Positions 29,501-38,033 of a stretch of 64,000 nucleotides of DNA are shown here, one piece after another. The notes beneath the pieces were generated by a model. The model saw only the letters and a program-made list of their open reading frames with translations. It searched no databases and was not told the DNA's origin. A program made the translations under genes and the position numbers. Positions within the stretch are counted from its first letter, which is position 1; the number at the start of each line of letters is the position of its first letter. The DNA comes from Bog-159 sp049511415 (GTDB taxonomy: Bacteria > Acidobacteriota > Terriglobia > Bryobacterales > Bryobacteraceae). The stretch covers positions 53,899 through 117,898 of the forward strand of contig JBEKYC010000012.1 of the NCBI GenBank assembly GCA_049511415.1, given 5' to 3'.

Positions 29501-30829
29501 ATCGGGGGCTCGGATAATAACCTCGGCCAGAATATAGCCGTAACTCCCGGCGGATCGGTTTATGTTTCGGGCCTGACCACCGCAACCAATTTCCCGGCCA
29601 CTCCTGGCGCGGTGCAGACATCGAACGCCGGACTATACGACGACTTCACTATTGGCGTCCTGGGAGACACAACCAGCAGCGGCGGCGCTCCCACCGTCGT
29701 TGTTCAGAATCCCGTCGATGGCGCCATTCTAAGTGGCACGTACACGATTTCCGGTTATGCCCTGGACGCTTTCCCCTCCGGAGCCACGGCCATCAGCTCG
29801 GTGCAGGTTTGGCTGGATGGGACTTACGTCACAACCGCCACTTACGGCGTAAGCAATCCCGGAGCATGCACTGCCACGCCCAGCGCGCCGGGTTGCCCCA
29901 ACGTAGGTTTCACGTATGTGTTGATCACCAGCAGTGTCACACCTGGTCCTCACACACTGGACTTCTACGCTTTGGACAGCAGCAGCCCGGCCAATGTTGG
30001 CACGGCGAGTTTTCAATTTACGGCCGTCACGTCATTCCCGGCGCCTTACGTATTCGGCAGCGGGCCTGGCCCGGATGTGATTTGGGAGGAGCCGGTGGTG
30101 GGATGGGCCCAAGTCTGGTATCTCACCTGTCCGCCGTGCTCCCCGCCGGATGCAGCCTCCAACCTGACGGAAGCTAACCCGTGGAATATCGTCGGCATCG
30201 GCGATTTCAACGGCGATGGCACTCCCGACGTTGTGTGGCAGGATCCGGTGAGCGGCGCCGTGCAGGTCTGGTACCTGGGAGGACCGCTGGGCACCACATT
30301 GATAGGAGCCGCGGATATCACCGTCAAGAATCCGTGGCGGGTGGTTTCCGTGGCCGACTTCAACCAGGACGGCCATCCGGATCTGCTCTGGCAGGACCCC
30401 GTGAACGGGTTTTCGCAAGTCTGGTATCTCAGCGGATCTCAAGGAACCACCTTGATCGGAGCGGCGGATCTGGATAAGACCAATCCCTGGAATATCGTGG
30501 GCACCGGCGATTTCAACAATGATGGATTCCCCGACGTGCTATGGCAAGATCCGGTCAGCGGTACGGTGCAGATCTGGTACATGGGCGGAACCACTCCCGG
30601 AGCTCAGGGCACCCAACTGCAATCGGCGATCAATCTGACCGGACCGATGACGACCAAGGTAGTCGCCATCGCCGACTTCAACAACGACGGCCATCAGGAC
30701 GTGATTTTCCAAGATACGTCCACTGGCGCGGCCACCGTTTACTTCTACACCGGGGCAAATGGCACTACGCCGAACGGGACTGCCGTTCTGAGTACCGGGA
30801 ACCCGTGGTATATCGCCGGACCGCACTAA
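26594..30829 (+). CDS. giant secreted SBBP/BNR-repeat protein with Ig domain and five-repeat WQDPVSG cassette
   Basis: 1411 residues from the ATG at 26594, with a signal peptide ending near 'AVAANP'. Residues ~35-250 are the conserved N-terminal region of SBBP proteins (recently catalogued as DUF7948; 'LPLSFEENRGQ…ANPQSILLQF…VIDPTL'). SBBP beta-propeller repeats ('GIAVDxxGNAYVxGxT…FPxTxGAxQ') fill ~255-610 and return at ~960-1020. Between them (~640-950) are BNR/Asp-box repeats ('QTTNGGSSWTTLSP'). An Ig-like module (~1030-1130) precedes the repeat cassette at 1160-1411. Nothing catalytic is visible; an adhesive or display role on the cell surface is inferred from the build. Confidence 0.85.
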   Translation: MKLRHDAGLSCLALLSFATLAVAANPVATRPASEDVKTRTLANYAKLPLSFEENRGQADSSVKFLSHGTDYSILLTSSKVFLNLPSKGTAAAHSTIGVTFPGASSSPAIRGDQRQLAVSSYFLGNDPAKWVAGAENYARVHYRELYPGIDLAFYGNQGRLEYDFVVAPGANPQSILLQFDGVDGMRLDGGDLVLKTAAGEIRQRQPVIYQEIAGARHALRGGYAILPHNRVSFEIAAYDRSKTLVIDPTLTFATYLGSPGEEDFGLSAAATTTTYPAVAVDYGGNVYVTGYNGSTASSFTGHPTILTGTDGGGSDVFVLKMNPTGTAVVYSVVFGGGLTDIGSGIAVDVAGNAYVVGYTTSPNFPVTAGVPQNVLNGGTNAFVTKVNAAGTALVYSTFLGGSGNFWGRAIALDQSTNAYVTGTASYVTGGPSFPLVSPISSTPSSGFLTEVNAAGSAFAYSTYLPAGIGYGIAVDSSAAAYVTGSTASATSPSPAQGYVLKVNPAGAGIAYGPVLLGHSGTGMQTIGFGIAVDTSENAYVAGMTNDSSFPQISGGAAQTTYGGGLTDGFAIKLSSSGVLVYGTYIGGLGSNFLPERGSGIGVDLEGNAYVSGTTQCIGFPSINTISGARNGGPSVLMKGSISGSTSNWSPTSLAGSFDQVNALAFDPSGNLYAGASASNASGGGVFKLLSGSSTWTSASSGITSSTIDSLAVDPASPSTVYTAGSSHVFQTTNGGSSWTTLSPAGVTSPAVLAVAKTSPNSTVYLGSSAGILYSTNGGSIWNTPSTAPSGAINVIVVDPNSSSVAYAGGANGVFQTINGGVTWSAVTTGLPTGSAGVVSGMAVYSGHSPSTIYAATPNGLFYTSNASGGWTLAILSPELDSTPQLVAVDAGDNVYLAFQGAGMATATGGGTSSTEWSNLTYNGLTQNQVLAIATPPGSSGTAYAGIVAATEAFLTKIAPNGQSFLSSTCIGGSDNNLGQNIAVTPGGSVYVSGLTTATNFPATPGAVQTSNAGLYDDFTIGVLGDTTSSGGAPTVVVQNPVDGAILSGTYTISGYALDAFPSGATAISSVQVWLDGTYVTTATYGVSNPGACTATPSAPGCPNVGFTYVLITSSVTPGPHTLDFYALDSSSPANVGTASFQFTAVTSFPAPYVFGSGPGPDVIWEEPVVGWAQVWYLTCPPCSPPDAASNLTEANPWNIVGIGDFNGDGTPDVVWQDPVSGAVQVWYLGGPLGTTLIGAADITVKNPWRVVSVADFNQDGHPDLLWQDPVNGFSQVWYLSGSQGTTLIGAADLDKTNPWNIVGTGDFNNDGFPDVLWQDPVSGTVQIWYMGGTTPGAQGTQLQSAINLTGPMTTKVVAIADFNNDGHQDVIFQDTSTGAATVYFYTGANGTTPNGTAVLSTGNPWYIAGPH
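30071..30826 (+). repeat. five-repeat WQDPVSG cassette, copy C
   Basis: 252 residues to the stop codon. The first repeat is degenerate (starts 'PDVIWEEPVVG', no DxNxDG loop), the fourth has a 4-residue insertion and the fifth is altered (IFQDTSTG). The end is 'NPWYIAGPH'. Confidence 0.85.
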
Positions 30830-30857
30830 TGCCAGCGGCCTCGACCGGGCGGGCCGG

Positions 30858-33065
30858 ATGCTCGCCCGGTCGTTTGCCTCCGCCATGACCCGCACCCGGG
30901 GAAGTGTCGTCATTCCCTTCGGCGTGCTTTTGCTGGGACTGATCCTGGCGCACTATCAGTTTCTCGCCGGGCCGGGCAGACTCCTCCCGGGAGGGCCTAT
31001 CGACGCGGCCTTCGTACACTATGTGCTGGAGCATGGATACCAGTGGCTCAACGGGGGCTTCTCCGCAAGTTTCTGGAACGCTCCCTTCTTCTATCCGCAC
31101 CCCAACTCGATGGCGAACTCGGAGGTCCTTCTTGGATTGCTTCCGTTTTACGCCGTCTGGCGCGCCGCAGGCATCGGTCCGGGCGCGGCGTACCAGCTCT
31201 GGTTCGTTTCGCTCTCTGTCCTGAACTTCTTCGTGCTGTATCTTTTCTTGCGGAAGGTCGTGGTGGTGCATCGGCTGCCCGCGGCCGTAGGGGCTTATTT
31301 CTTCTCCTTCGGAAGCCCCCGTCTCAACCAGATCGTCGGGTCGCATCCGCAGTTCTGGGGTCAATTCTATGTGGTGCTGGCGGTGTGGTGCCTGATCCGT
31401 TTCCTGCAATCGGGAACCGATGAGCCGCGTCGCAGGGCAGTGCTGTGGCTCTCGCTGGCGGGCGCTGCCACGGCTCTCCAATTGATTTCAGGATTCTATT
31501 TCGGCTGGTTTCTGTGCTTCTCACTCCTGGCCGCATTGACGGTAGGACTCGTTCAGACGAAGGCACGCCAGGCTTTGTGGGCGCTACTCCGGCGGTTCTG
31601 GTCGGCGCCGTTCTTGGCAGCCGCTGTGTTTGTGGCTCTGGCTGGCCCTGGCCTGCTGCATTACCACGCGGCCGCCGCCGAAATCATACACAACCCCAGG
31701 TCCGGACATCCGACGATGCCAACCCTGGGCTCCTGGATCTATGCCGGTTACACCAATTTCCTGTATGCCTGGATAGGGCGCTTTCCGCAGATCGCGCACG
31801 TAGCCTCGCTCGCCGAGCGAGCCAACGGCATGGGGATATGCACTGGGATTCTGATCCTGGCTGGGGCCATCCTGTCACGCCGCCATCCCGTATTTCGCCC
31901 CATGCTCTTGGTTTCCGCGGTCGTTCTCATTCTCAGCTTCACGATTCCCGGCGGCTGGACGCTCTGGCAATTCGTGTACCGGTATGTCCCTGGGGCCCCG
32001 GCTGTGCGCATCGTTTCGCGCTGGGGCGTGTTTCTACTGTTTCCGTTTGCGACCGCGTTGGCCCTCTGCCTGGATCGCATCCGTACACAGCGCCACTGGA
32101 TGGCCACGGCGGTCCTCGGCAGCGTGGTTCTGTTGGAACAAATCAACACCGTCCCGCATTATGACTTTCAAGCGTTCGCGCGCACGGCCGCAAATCTGGC
32201 AGGCGGGCTGAAGCCGGAATGCAATTGCTTCTTCGCCAGCCATATTTCACGCGATTTCGGGGACTGGTCGCGACTGCAGGTAGCTGCCATGTGGGCACAG
32301 TTGGTCTCCGGCGTTCCTACCGTGAACGGCTATTCCGGATACTGGCCTCCGGGCTATCCGCTATTTCCCACCGCCATGGCGACCAGCCTCGACTATCCAC
32401 GCACGCTTGGTTTCGCCGCCTGGCAGAACGTCGACCCGCACAGGCCGCTGCGGATTTGCTGGCTGCGTCCCGAGACCCCATCCTCCGCGGGGCTATCTCT
32501 TGAGATCATCGCGCCTGTTATGGATTCGCCGGTTCAGCGATTCATCCGCTGGTCCTACATCGGGATATTGGGGCGTCTGCCGCGCCCGGACGAAACCGTG
32601 TCCGCCGAGTCAGCGGCCGGTGCCCGAGACCGGAGCTGGGCGCGTTTGGTTCTCAGCCTCCTGCAAACGCCTGAAGCCCAGCCGCACGTCTTCGCCGAAA
32701 AGGCCTACCTGGCGCTGCTGGACCGGGATGCCGATGCGGACAGGTGGTGGTCTGCAACGAATCGCTCCAACATCGGTATATGGAAGCAGGACCTGGTAGC
32801 CGAAATTCTCCGGAGCGAGGAATACGGAAAGCGTAGTGTGCCCGCGGACCCCGCCGGAATTGTCCGCCAGATCGATTCTGACCAGAAACTTGACAATCGT
32901 GCGTTCGCCGGATTGATGTACTTGTGCCTGCTGGGGCGCCCTCCGGATGCCGGGGGAGCGCTGAGCGCCGCGCATTTGTTGGACACTGGTATGTCCAAAG
33001 CATCTATCGTGAATTACTTCATCGGAAGTCCGGAGTACCGCGCGCTCATCGGAGCCAGCCCGTAG
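30858..33065 (+). CDS. polytopic GT-C/YfhO-like membrane protein with C-terminal DUF4214 repeats
   Basis: 735 residues from the ATG at 30858 (an internal ATG at 30885 is possible). About ten membrane helices span ~15-430, with an extracytoplasmic loop 'GGPIDAAFVHYVLEHG' of the kind that carries the catalytic Asp in GT-C enzymes. Residues ~550-735 are three DUF4214-type helical repeats, best seen in the last: 'LMYLCLLGRPPDAGGA…SKASIVNYFIGSPEYRALI'. DUF4214 is usual in secreted and S-layer-associated proteins, so its fusion to a membrane glycosyltransferase-like protein is unusual. It starts 29 bases after the previous gene and ends 18 bases before the next, consistent with an operon running to ~41.5 kb. 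Confidence 0.75.
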   Translation: MLARSFASAMTRTRGSVVIPFGVLLLGLILAHYQFLAGPGRLLPGGPIDAAFVHYVLEHGYQWLNGGFSASFWNAPFFYPHPNSMANSEVLLGLLPFYAVWRAAGIGPGAAYQLWFVSLSVLNFFVLYLFLRKVVVVHRLPAAVGAYFFSFGSPRLNQIVGSHPQFWGQFYVVLAVWCLIRFLQSGTDEPRRRAVLWLSLAGAATALQLISGFYFGWFLCFSLLAALTVGLVQTKARQALWALLRRFWSAPFLAAAVFVALAGPGLLHYHAAAAEIIHNPRSGHPTMPTLGSWIYAGYTNFLYAWIGRFPQIAHVASLAERANGMGICTGILILAGAILSRRHPVFRPMLLVSAVVLILSFTIPGGWTLWQFVYRYVPGAPAVRIVSRWGVFLLFPFATALALCLDRIRTQRHWMATAVLGSVVLLEQINTVPHYDFQAFARTAANLAGGLKPECNCFFASHISRDFGDWSRLQVAAMWAQLVSGVPTVNGYSGYWPPGYPLFPTAMATSLDYPRTLGFAAWQNVDPHRPLRICWLRPETPSSAGLSLEIIAPVMDSPVQRFIRWSYIGILGRLPRPDETVSAESAAGARDRSWARLVLSLLQTPEAQPHVFAEKAYLALLDRDADADRWWSATNRSNIGIWKQDLVAEILRSEEYGKRSVPADPAGIVRQIDSDQKLDNRAFAGLMYLCLLGRPPDAGGALSAAHLLDTGMSKASIVNYFIGSPEYRALIGASP

Positions 33066-33082
33066 CCGTGCGCAGCCGAATT

Positions 33083-35701
33083 ATGGTCCAAGCTTCCATG
33101 GCAAATCAAGGACGGTCCGGGGCTGGGGCGGCGTTGACGGCTTTGCTGTTTTTCACGGCCTTCTACACCTGCATTTTCTCTCCGGCCCTGTTCACCGGTA
33201 AACTTCTGGCCCCGCCTCCGGATGCGCTCCTTTTCTATTACCCGCATTACGTCTCGCCCATCGCATTGTGGAACCCGCTTCTGATGACCGGCTATCCTTC
33301 GATGGCCGACCCGCAGATGATGTTCTGGTATCCCCTGACGTTGTTCTTGCGGCTGCTTCCCGGATCGTGGAACGCATTCATCGTATTGGCCTACATCCTG
33401 GCCAGTTGGTTCATGTACCTGTTCGTGCGGTGCCTGACGGGGCGAGATCTGGCGGGCTTGGGAAGCGGCCTCATCTTCGGACTTTGCGGATTCATGAACG
33501 CGCACCTGCAGCATGTCACGATCATTCACACGGCGCTATGGATCCCTGCCATCCTGCTCTGTTTGGAACGGCTCGCTGACGGGGTACGCGGGCGGTGGAT
33601 GGCTTTCGGCAGCCTGGCCACGGGCGCTTGTGTGCTGGCCGGCCATCCACAGATCGCGTTGTACGGTCTGTCGCTGGCGCTTGGCTATCTGATCGTGCGC
33701 GGATTTTCCGCGGCCAAGCCGCGATGGCGTTACTACGCCGCGGGCGTTTTCATGCTAGGCGCTGGTGTGGCGCTCAGCGCCATACAGACGTTGCCCGCTA
33801 CGGAGCTGGCGCGCGTCACTAACCGTGCCACGCTGAGTTTCGCCGATTTCACGGCATACGCCCTCCGCCCGAACCAACTCATCACGATTCTGTTCCCCTG
33901 GCTGTCCCCTGGCGCCGACGGCAGAGAAGTGGCCGGCTACGTGGGCCTCTCCGGCTTGATCCTGGCCACGATCGCGGCGATCCGCTGGCGGACACTGCGC
34001 GTGTCGTTTTGGGTTGCGGCGATGGCCATTTCGTTTGTAGCCGCGATGGGATCGGCGACACCGTTCGGAAGGCTCCTGTACGCGTTACCGGGGTTTGGCC
34101 AGTTCCGCGCTCCGGGCCGTTTTCTGTTGCTGTTCGGAATCTCGGTCGCAGTCCTGGCAGGATACGGCCTGGCGGCGATCACCTGGCCTGCGCTGCGGGC
34201 TGCCTTGGTGGTAGTGGTGATTGCCGAACTGACGCCTTTCTTCTGGAATAGCGAGTGGCGTTCCACCGCGCGGGCTGCGGCGGATTTCGCCCAGCCGGAT
34301 ATCATCCGCCGCGTCGGCCCCCTGGTGCGTCAGGCGCAAGCGCGCTGGGTGCCGATCCGCGGAGACCAAGGCAAGCTCGCGGAAGCACCTGGCGATCTGC
34401 CGCTGCTGTGGCAGCTCCCTTCGCTTTCCAAATACGGCCCGCTGCTGCCTGTCCGCTACCAAGAGCTGTTGAAGATGCAGGCGAACAGCCAGTTTCGCGG
34501 CCAGTGGTGGGAGCCGGCCAACCGCGCGCTGGATATTACGGGCGGCCGCTTCATCGCTGTGCCGGAGACGCGGCCAGGCGATGAGCTTCCTCTGGCGGTG
34601 GGCCGTGGGTGCGGCGCTGATGTACCGGCGACAGAGATCACGCTGAGTCCGCCCCGCGCGATCTCCGGGCTGGCCTTGGTCACTTATACGGGATGCTCGG
34701 CCGGCATCGCCCAAGGCACGCCGGTGGCCGAGGTACACGTGGCGCCGGATGGCGTCGGCTTTGTGTTTCAACTCCACGCCGGCATCGAAACCGCGGAGTG
34801 GGCAGCGGGATGCGCCGATGTGGCTCCGCAGATGCGGCATCGCGCCGGCGAAGTATACGCCCGCCACACCGTCCCGCGAGGCGGCAGCACGTGCCAAGCC
34901 CAGACCTACACAGCCGTACTGCACCTGCCGCAGCCCACCACGGTAACCGGCATCCGGTTCCACTGGTTGCCTGCCGGCTCAGGTGTTTTGAAGGTCGACG
35001 CAATCAGCTTACTGGATGCCAAGACCGGCGAGAGGCTGCCATTATCCGCAGAGGATGTTCGCTTCGGCGATCCCACGCGCTGGAAACGGCTCGACCCAGC
35101 GAGCGGCGTTGGGGTTTACGAGAACCTGCGCGCACAGCCTCGGGTGTGGCTCGTGCCGGAGACGCTGACCGCCCCGCCGGAGCAGATCGTGCAGGCCATT
35201 CAAACCTCCAGCCTGCCCGGCGGTGGTCTATACGATCCGGCCGCGCTGGCCCTGATCGAAGAGCCGCTGGCCTTCCGCGGCGCGCGTGATTCGAACGCCA
35301 AGGCTACACTGCTCCGGGACACCGGCTCCGCAGTTGAAATCCGCGCGTCGAGCCACCAACCCGCCTTTCTGGTGCTGGGCGATTTCTACTACCCCGGTTG
35401 GCGCGCCACGGTCAATGGCAGGCCCGCCCACATCTATCAGACAAACTATATCCAGCGCGGCGTCCTTCTTCCGCCGGGCGACAGTCTGGTGCGCTTCGAG
35501 TTCCGTCCCGCGAGCTTCTATACTGGTGCGGCCATAAGTCTCTGTACTCTGGCGCTGATCGCCGGCATAGCGCTCTTTGCTGTCGCCCGACATGGCCGCG
35601 GAAGCGCTCGCCACGCCGTTGTTTTATCCGTGTTCATCTGTGTTCATCTGTGGCCCATTATGTTTTGGCCCGCAATGTCCACTGTGAGCCATCGCTTATA
35701 A
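33083..35701 (+). CDS. YfhO-like polytopic membrane protein
   Basis: About 872 residues from the ATG at 33083; a GTG at 33068 (2 bases after the previous stop) and an ATG at 33098 are alternatives. The N-terminal ~420 residues hold about 10-11 membrane helices with 'FTGKLLAPPPDALLFYYPHY' and 'LLMTGYPSMADPQ'. A large periplasmic domain follows, then the characteristic YfhO ending 'FLVLGDFYYPGWRATVNGRP…VLLPPGDSLVRFEFRP' and a last helix. YfhO proteins are GT-C-like and in Gram-positives take part in glycosylating lipoteichoic or wall teichoic acid. Here a transfer step on a lipid-linked or surface glycan is inferred from the neighbouring sugar genes. Confidence 0.8.
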   Translation: MVQASMANQGRSGAGAALTALLFFTAFYTCIFSPALFTGKLLAPPPDALLFYYPHYVSPIALWNPLLMTGYPSMADPQMMFWYPLTLFLRLLPGSWNAFIVLAYILASWFMYLFVRCLTGRDLAGLGSGLIFGLCGFMNAHLQHVTIIHTALWIPAILLCLERLADGVRGRWMAFGSLATGACVLAGHPQIALYGLSLALGYLIVRGFSAAKPRWRYYAAGVFMLGAGVALSAIQTLPATELARVTNRATLSFADFTAYALRPNQLITILFPWLSPGADGREVAGYVGLSGLILATIAAIRWRTLRVSFWVAAMAISFVAAMGSATPFGRLLYALPGFGQFRAPGRFLLLFGISVAVLAGYGLAAITWPALRAALVVVVIAELTPFFWNSEWRSTARAAADFAQPDIIRRVGPLVRQAQARWVPIRGDQGKLAEAPGDLPLLWQLPSLSKYGPLLPVRYQELLKMQANSQFRGQWWEPANRALDITGGRFIAVPETRPGDELPLAVGRGCGADVPATEITLSPPRAISGLALVTYTGCSAGIAQGTPVAEVHVAPDGVGFVFQLHAGIETAEWAAGCADVAPQMRHRAGEVYARHTVPRGGSTCQAQTYTAVLHLPQPTTVTGIRFHWLPAGSGVLKVDAISLLDAKTGERLPLSAEDVRFGDPTRWKRLDPASGVGVYENLRAQPRVWLVPETLTAPPEQIVQAIQTSSLPGGGLYDPAALALIEEPLAFRGARDSNAKATLLRDTGSAVEIRASSHQPAFLVLGDFYYPGWRATVNGRPAHIYQTNYIQRGVLLPPGDSLVRFEFRPASFYTGAAISLCTLALIAGIALFAVARHGRGSARHAVVLSVFICVHLWPIMFWPAMSTVSHRL

Positions 35702-35714
35702 TGGGTGATTCTTC

Positions 35715-36713
35715 ATGGGTAAACGAGCGCTGATCACCGGAATTACTGGCCAGGATGGGTCCTACCTCGCCGAATTTCTGCTCGCCAACGGCTATGAGGT
35801 GCATGGCGCCGTGCGCCGCGTGGCGCTGGAGGATCCGGAGCACCGGCTGATCCGGCTGAGCCCGGTTCGCGACCGCGTCACTTTACACGCCGCGTCGCTC
35901 GAAAGCTTCGCCAGCGTCTATCAACTGGTTGCCAAGGTCGTGCCGGACGAATGTTATCACCTGGCGGCGCAAAGCTTCGTCAGCTATTCCTTCGACGATG
36001 AGTTTTCGACGCTCAATACCAATATCAACGGCACTCATTTCCTTCTCTCCGCTGTCAAGGACCTGGCTCCCCAGTGCCGCTTCTACTTCGCGGGCTCCAG
36101 CGAAATGTTCGGTAAGGCCGAAGAGCTGCCGCAGAACGAACGCACCCGCTTCCACCCGCGCTCGAGCTATGGCATCAGCAAGGTGTGCGGCTTCGAGTTG
36201 ACGCGCAATTATCGGGAAGCCTACGGCCTGCACGCCTCCAGCGGCATTTTGTTCAATCACGAATCGCCGAGGCGCGGCTTCGAGTTCGTCACGCGTAAGA
36301 TTACGTCCGGCGTGGCGCGGATTCTGGCCGGACGCAGCAAACAAATCCCGTTAGGGAACCTGGAAGCAAAACGCGACTGGGGGCATGCCCGCGAATATGT
36401 GCGCGCCATGTGGCTGATGCTGCGGCAGCCTGAACCGGACGACTACGTCGTAGCGACTGGAGAAACCCACTCAGTGCGCGAGTTTGTGGAACTGGCTTTC
36501 GCATATGCCGGCCTGGATTACAAAGATCATGTGGTCAGCGATCCGACGCTGTTCCGGCCAGCGGAAGTGAATCTGCTCCAGGGAGATTGTACGAAAGCCC
36601 GTACCAAGCTCGGCTGGCAGTCCACCATTAGTTTTGCAGCGTTGGTGCACGAAATGGTGGATGCCGATTGTCGCGCCCAGAACGTAGCTCCAGTCGCGGT
36701 GCAGGCCCGCTAG
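35715..36713 (+). CDS. gmd: GDP-mannose 4,6-dehydratase
   Basis: 332 residues. It converts GDP-mannose to GDP-4-keto-6-deoxymannose, the precursor of GDP-fucose, GDP-rhamnose and perosamine. Strong family motifs are 'LITGITGQDGSYLAE' (NADP-binding loop), 'YHLAAQSFV', 'FAGSSEMFG', 'YGISK' (catalytic Tyr/Lys) and 'FNHESPRRGFEFVTRKIT', with 'RDWGHAREYV' near 220. Length is typical. No downstream reductase (Gmer or Rmd) is seen in the window. The next gene starts on the base after its stop codon, so the two are translationally coupled. Confidence 0.95.
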   Translation: MGKRALITGITGQDGSYLAEFLLANGYEVHGAVRRVALEDPEHRLIRLSPVRDRVTLHAASLESFASVYQLVAKVVPDECYHLAAQSFVSYSFDDEFSTLNTNINGTHFLLSAVKDLAPQCRFYFAGSSEMFGKAEELPQNERTRFHPRSSYGISKVCGFELTRNYREAYGLHASSGILFNHESPRRGFEFVTRKITSGVARILAGRSKQIPLGNLEAKRDWGHAREYVRAMWLMLRQPEPDDYVVATGETHSVREFVELAFAYAGLDYKDHVVSDPTLFRPAEVNLLQGDCTKARTKLGWQSTISFAALVHEMVDADCRAQNVAPVAVQAR

Positions 36714-37973
36714 ATGCCGCCAGAAAGCCTGCGCCAGATCCGGGACGAGATGGAGCGCTCCTACAAGCCGTCTCCAGCGAAGCACGGTATCGAGCGGGAC
36801 GCGGGCGGTCCCACACCCGCGATCGAGTCCGCCGCCATTCGCACCGCACTCGCCGCGCTCTCTTCAAGCTATGCGCTGGTGGGGCAAGCGCCGCCGGAGC
36901 CGCCTACATTTCGCGGCCGGATGGGCGCCCGCGTGGTCAAGCTCGTGCAGCGCTTGCTCTTTTGGTACACGCCGCAGATTGTGCATTTCCAGTACTCGGC
37001 TCTGCGGGCGATGGAAGAGCTGGCTGTGGCGGTCCAGCAACTGGAGGAGGCCGCGTTGCGCGACCGGCACGAGATGCGCACTGGAATAGCCGCTGCCACG
37101 TCCCGCAGCGAAGTCCACGCGCGCCGGCTGGAAGCGATGCGTATACAGACGATTCCGCGCGTCGACCGCGAGCTGGCGCGTCTGCGCGCGCAGCAACTGG
37201 CGCTGGAGCAGCGCATCGCGCTGCTGATCGAAAATGCGCGCAATCCCTCGCCGGCGCCCGATTCTTCCGCCCCCGCCCTGCGGCTCGCCGCCGAAGCCGA
37301 ACATGATCGGGATAGCTTTTATGCCGCTCTGGAAGACGAATTCCGGGGCAGCCGCCGGGAGATCAAAGAACGGCTGAGCATCTATCTGCCGCGATTATTG
37401 GAAGCCGGAATTGGCGGCGAAGGCATGCCGGTTCTGGATGTCGGTTGCGGCCGGGGCGAGTGGCTCGAACTGTTACGCGAGGAACGCATGCACGCATCCG
37501 GGATCGACTTGAACCGCGTGTGCCTCGCCATGTGCCAGGAATTGGGACTTCCGGCCGGCGAAGCCGAGGCCATTCAATACTTGCGCGGCCTTCCGGATGC
37601 CTCCCTGGGAGCCGTTACCGCGTTTCACGTCATCGAGCACTTGGAGTTGCCCCAGTTGCTGGACTTGTTGGATGCCACGCGACGGGTACTGAAGCCCGGC
37701 GGGATCGCCATATTCGAGACTCCCAATCCGAATAATGTCTTCGTCGGAACTCGTTATTTCTATCTCGACCCCACCCACCGCCACCCGATTCCACCGCTGC
37801 TAGGCAAATTCCTGGCGGAATCCCGCGGCTTCGAGCGTGTCGAGATTCTGGAATTACACCCGTGGCCGGAAGAGCAGCGGGTGGACACACGCGCATGCGG
37901 CGATGTGGCGGCCCGCTTCAACGAATGCTTCTATGGGCCGCAGGATTACGCCATAATCGGCTGGAAGGCCTGA
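36714..37973 (+). CDS. coiled-coil class I SAM methyltransferase
   Basis: 419 residues; the ATG directly follows the gmd stop. The N-terminal ~200 residues include a predicted coiled coil (~95-175, many Glu/Arg/Ala heptads). The methyltransferase fold starts at ~238: 'VLDVGCGRGEWLEL' (SAM loop), 'ASGIDLN' (acidic residue binding the ribose), 'VTAFHVIEHL' and 'RVLKPGGIAIFETPNPNN'. The coiled-coil plus methyltransferase layout recalls O-antigen chain-terminating enzymes of the WbdD type, which use a coiled coil as a ruler. That role is inferred; there is no kinase domain here. Confidence 0.82.
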   Translation: MPPESLRQIRDEMERSYKPSPAKHGIERDAGGPTPAIESAAIRTALAALSSSYALVGQAPPEPPTFRGRMGARVVKLVQRLLFWYTPQIVHFQYSALRAMEELAVAVQQLEEAALRDRHEMRTGIAAATSRSEVHARRLEAMRIQTIPRVDRELARLRAQQLALEQRIALLIENARNPSPAPDSSAPALRLAAEAEHDRDSFYAALEDEFRGSRREIKERLSIYLPRLLEAGIGGEGMPVLDVGCGRGEWLELLREERMHASGIDLNRVCLAMCQELGLPAGEAEAIQYLRGLPDASLGAVTAFHVIEHLELPQLLDLLDATRRVLKPGGIAIFETPNPNNVFVGTRYFYLDPTHRHPIPPLLGKFLAESRGFERVEILELHPWPEEQRVDTRACGDVAARFNECFYGPQDYAIIGWKA

Positions 37974-38033
37974 ACACGCATCGTTTCGCAACGGTGGTCA
38001 GGTCTCGCCCTGTATATCGTTACCTAAACCGTG

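Noticed and set aside
32924..33082. Upstream extension of the YfhO-like frame
   Set aside because: It overlaps the DUF4214 region of the previous gene, is Arg-rich and lacks similarity to YfhO N-termini, which begin at the first helix after 33083.
35697..35702. Perfect TATAAT just before gmd
   Set aside because: It would place the transcription start about 6 bases before the ATG and has no -35 box; gmd is more likely read through from upstream.
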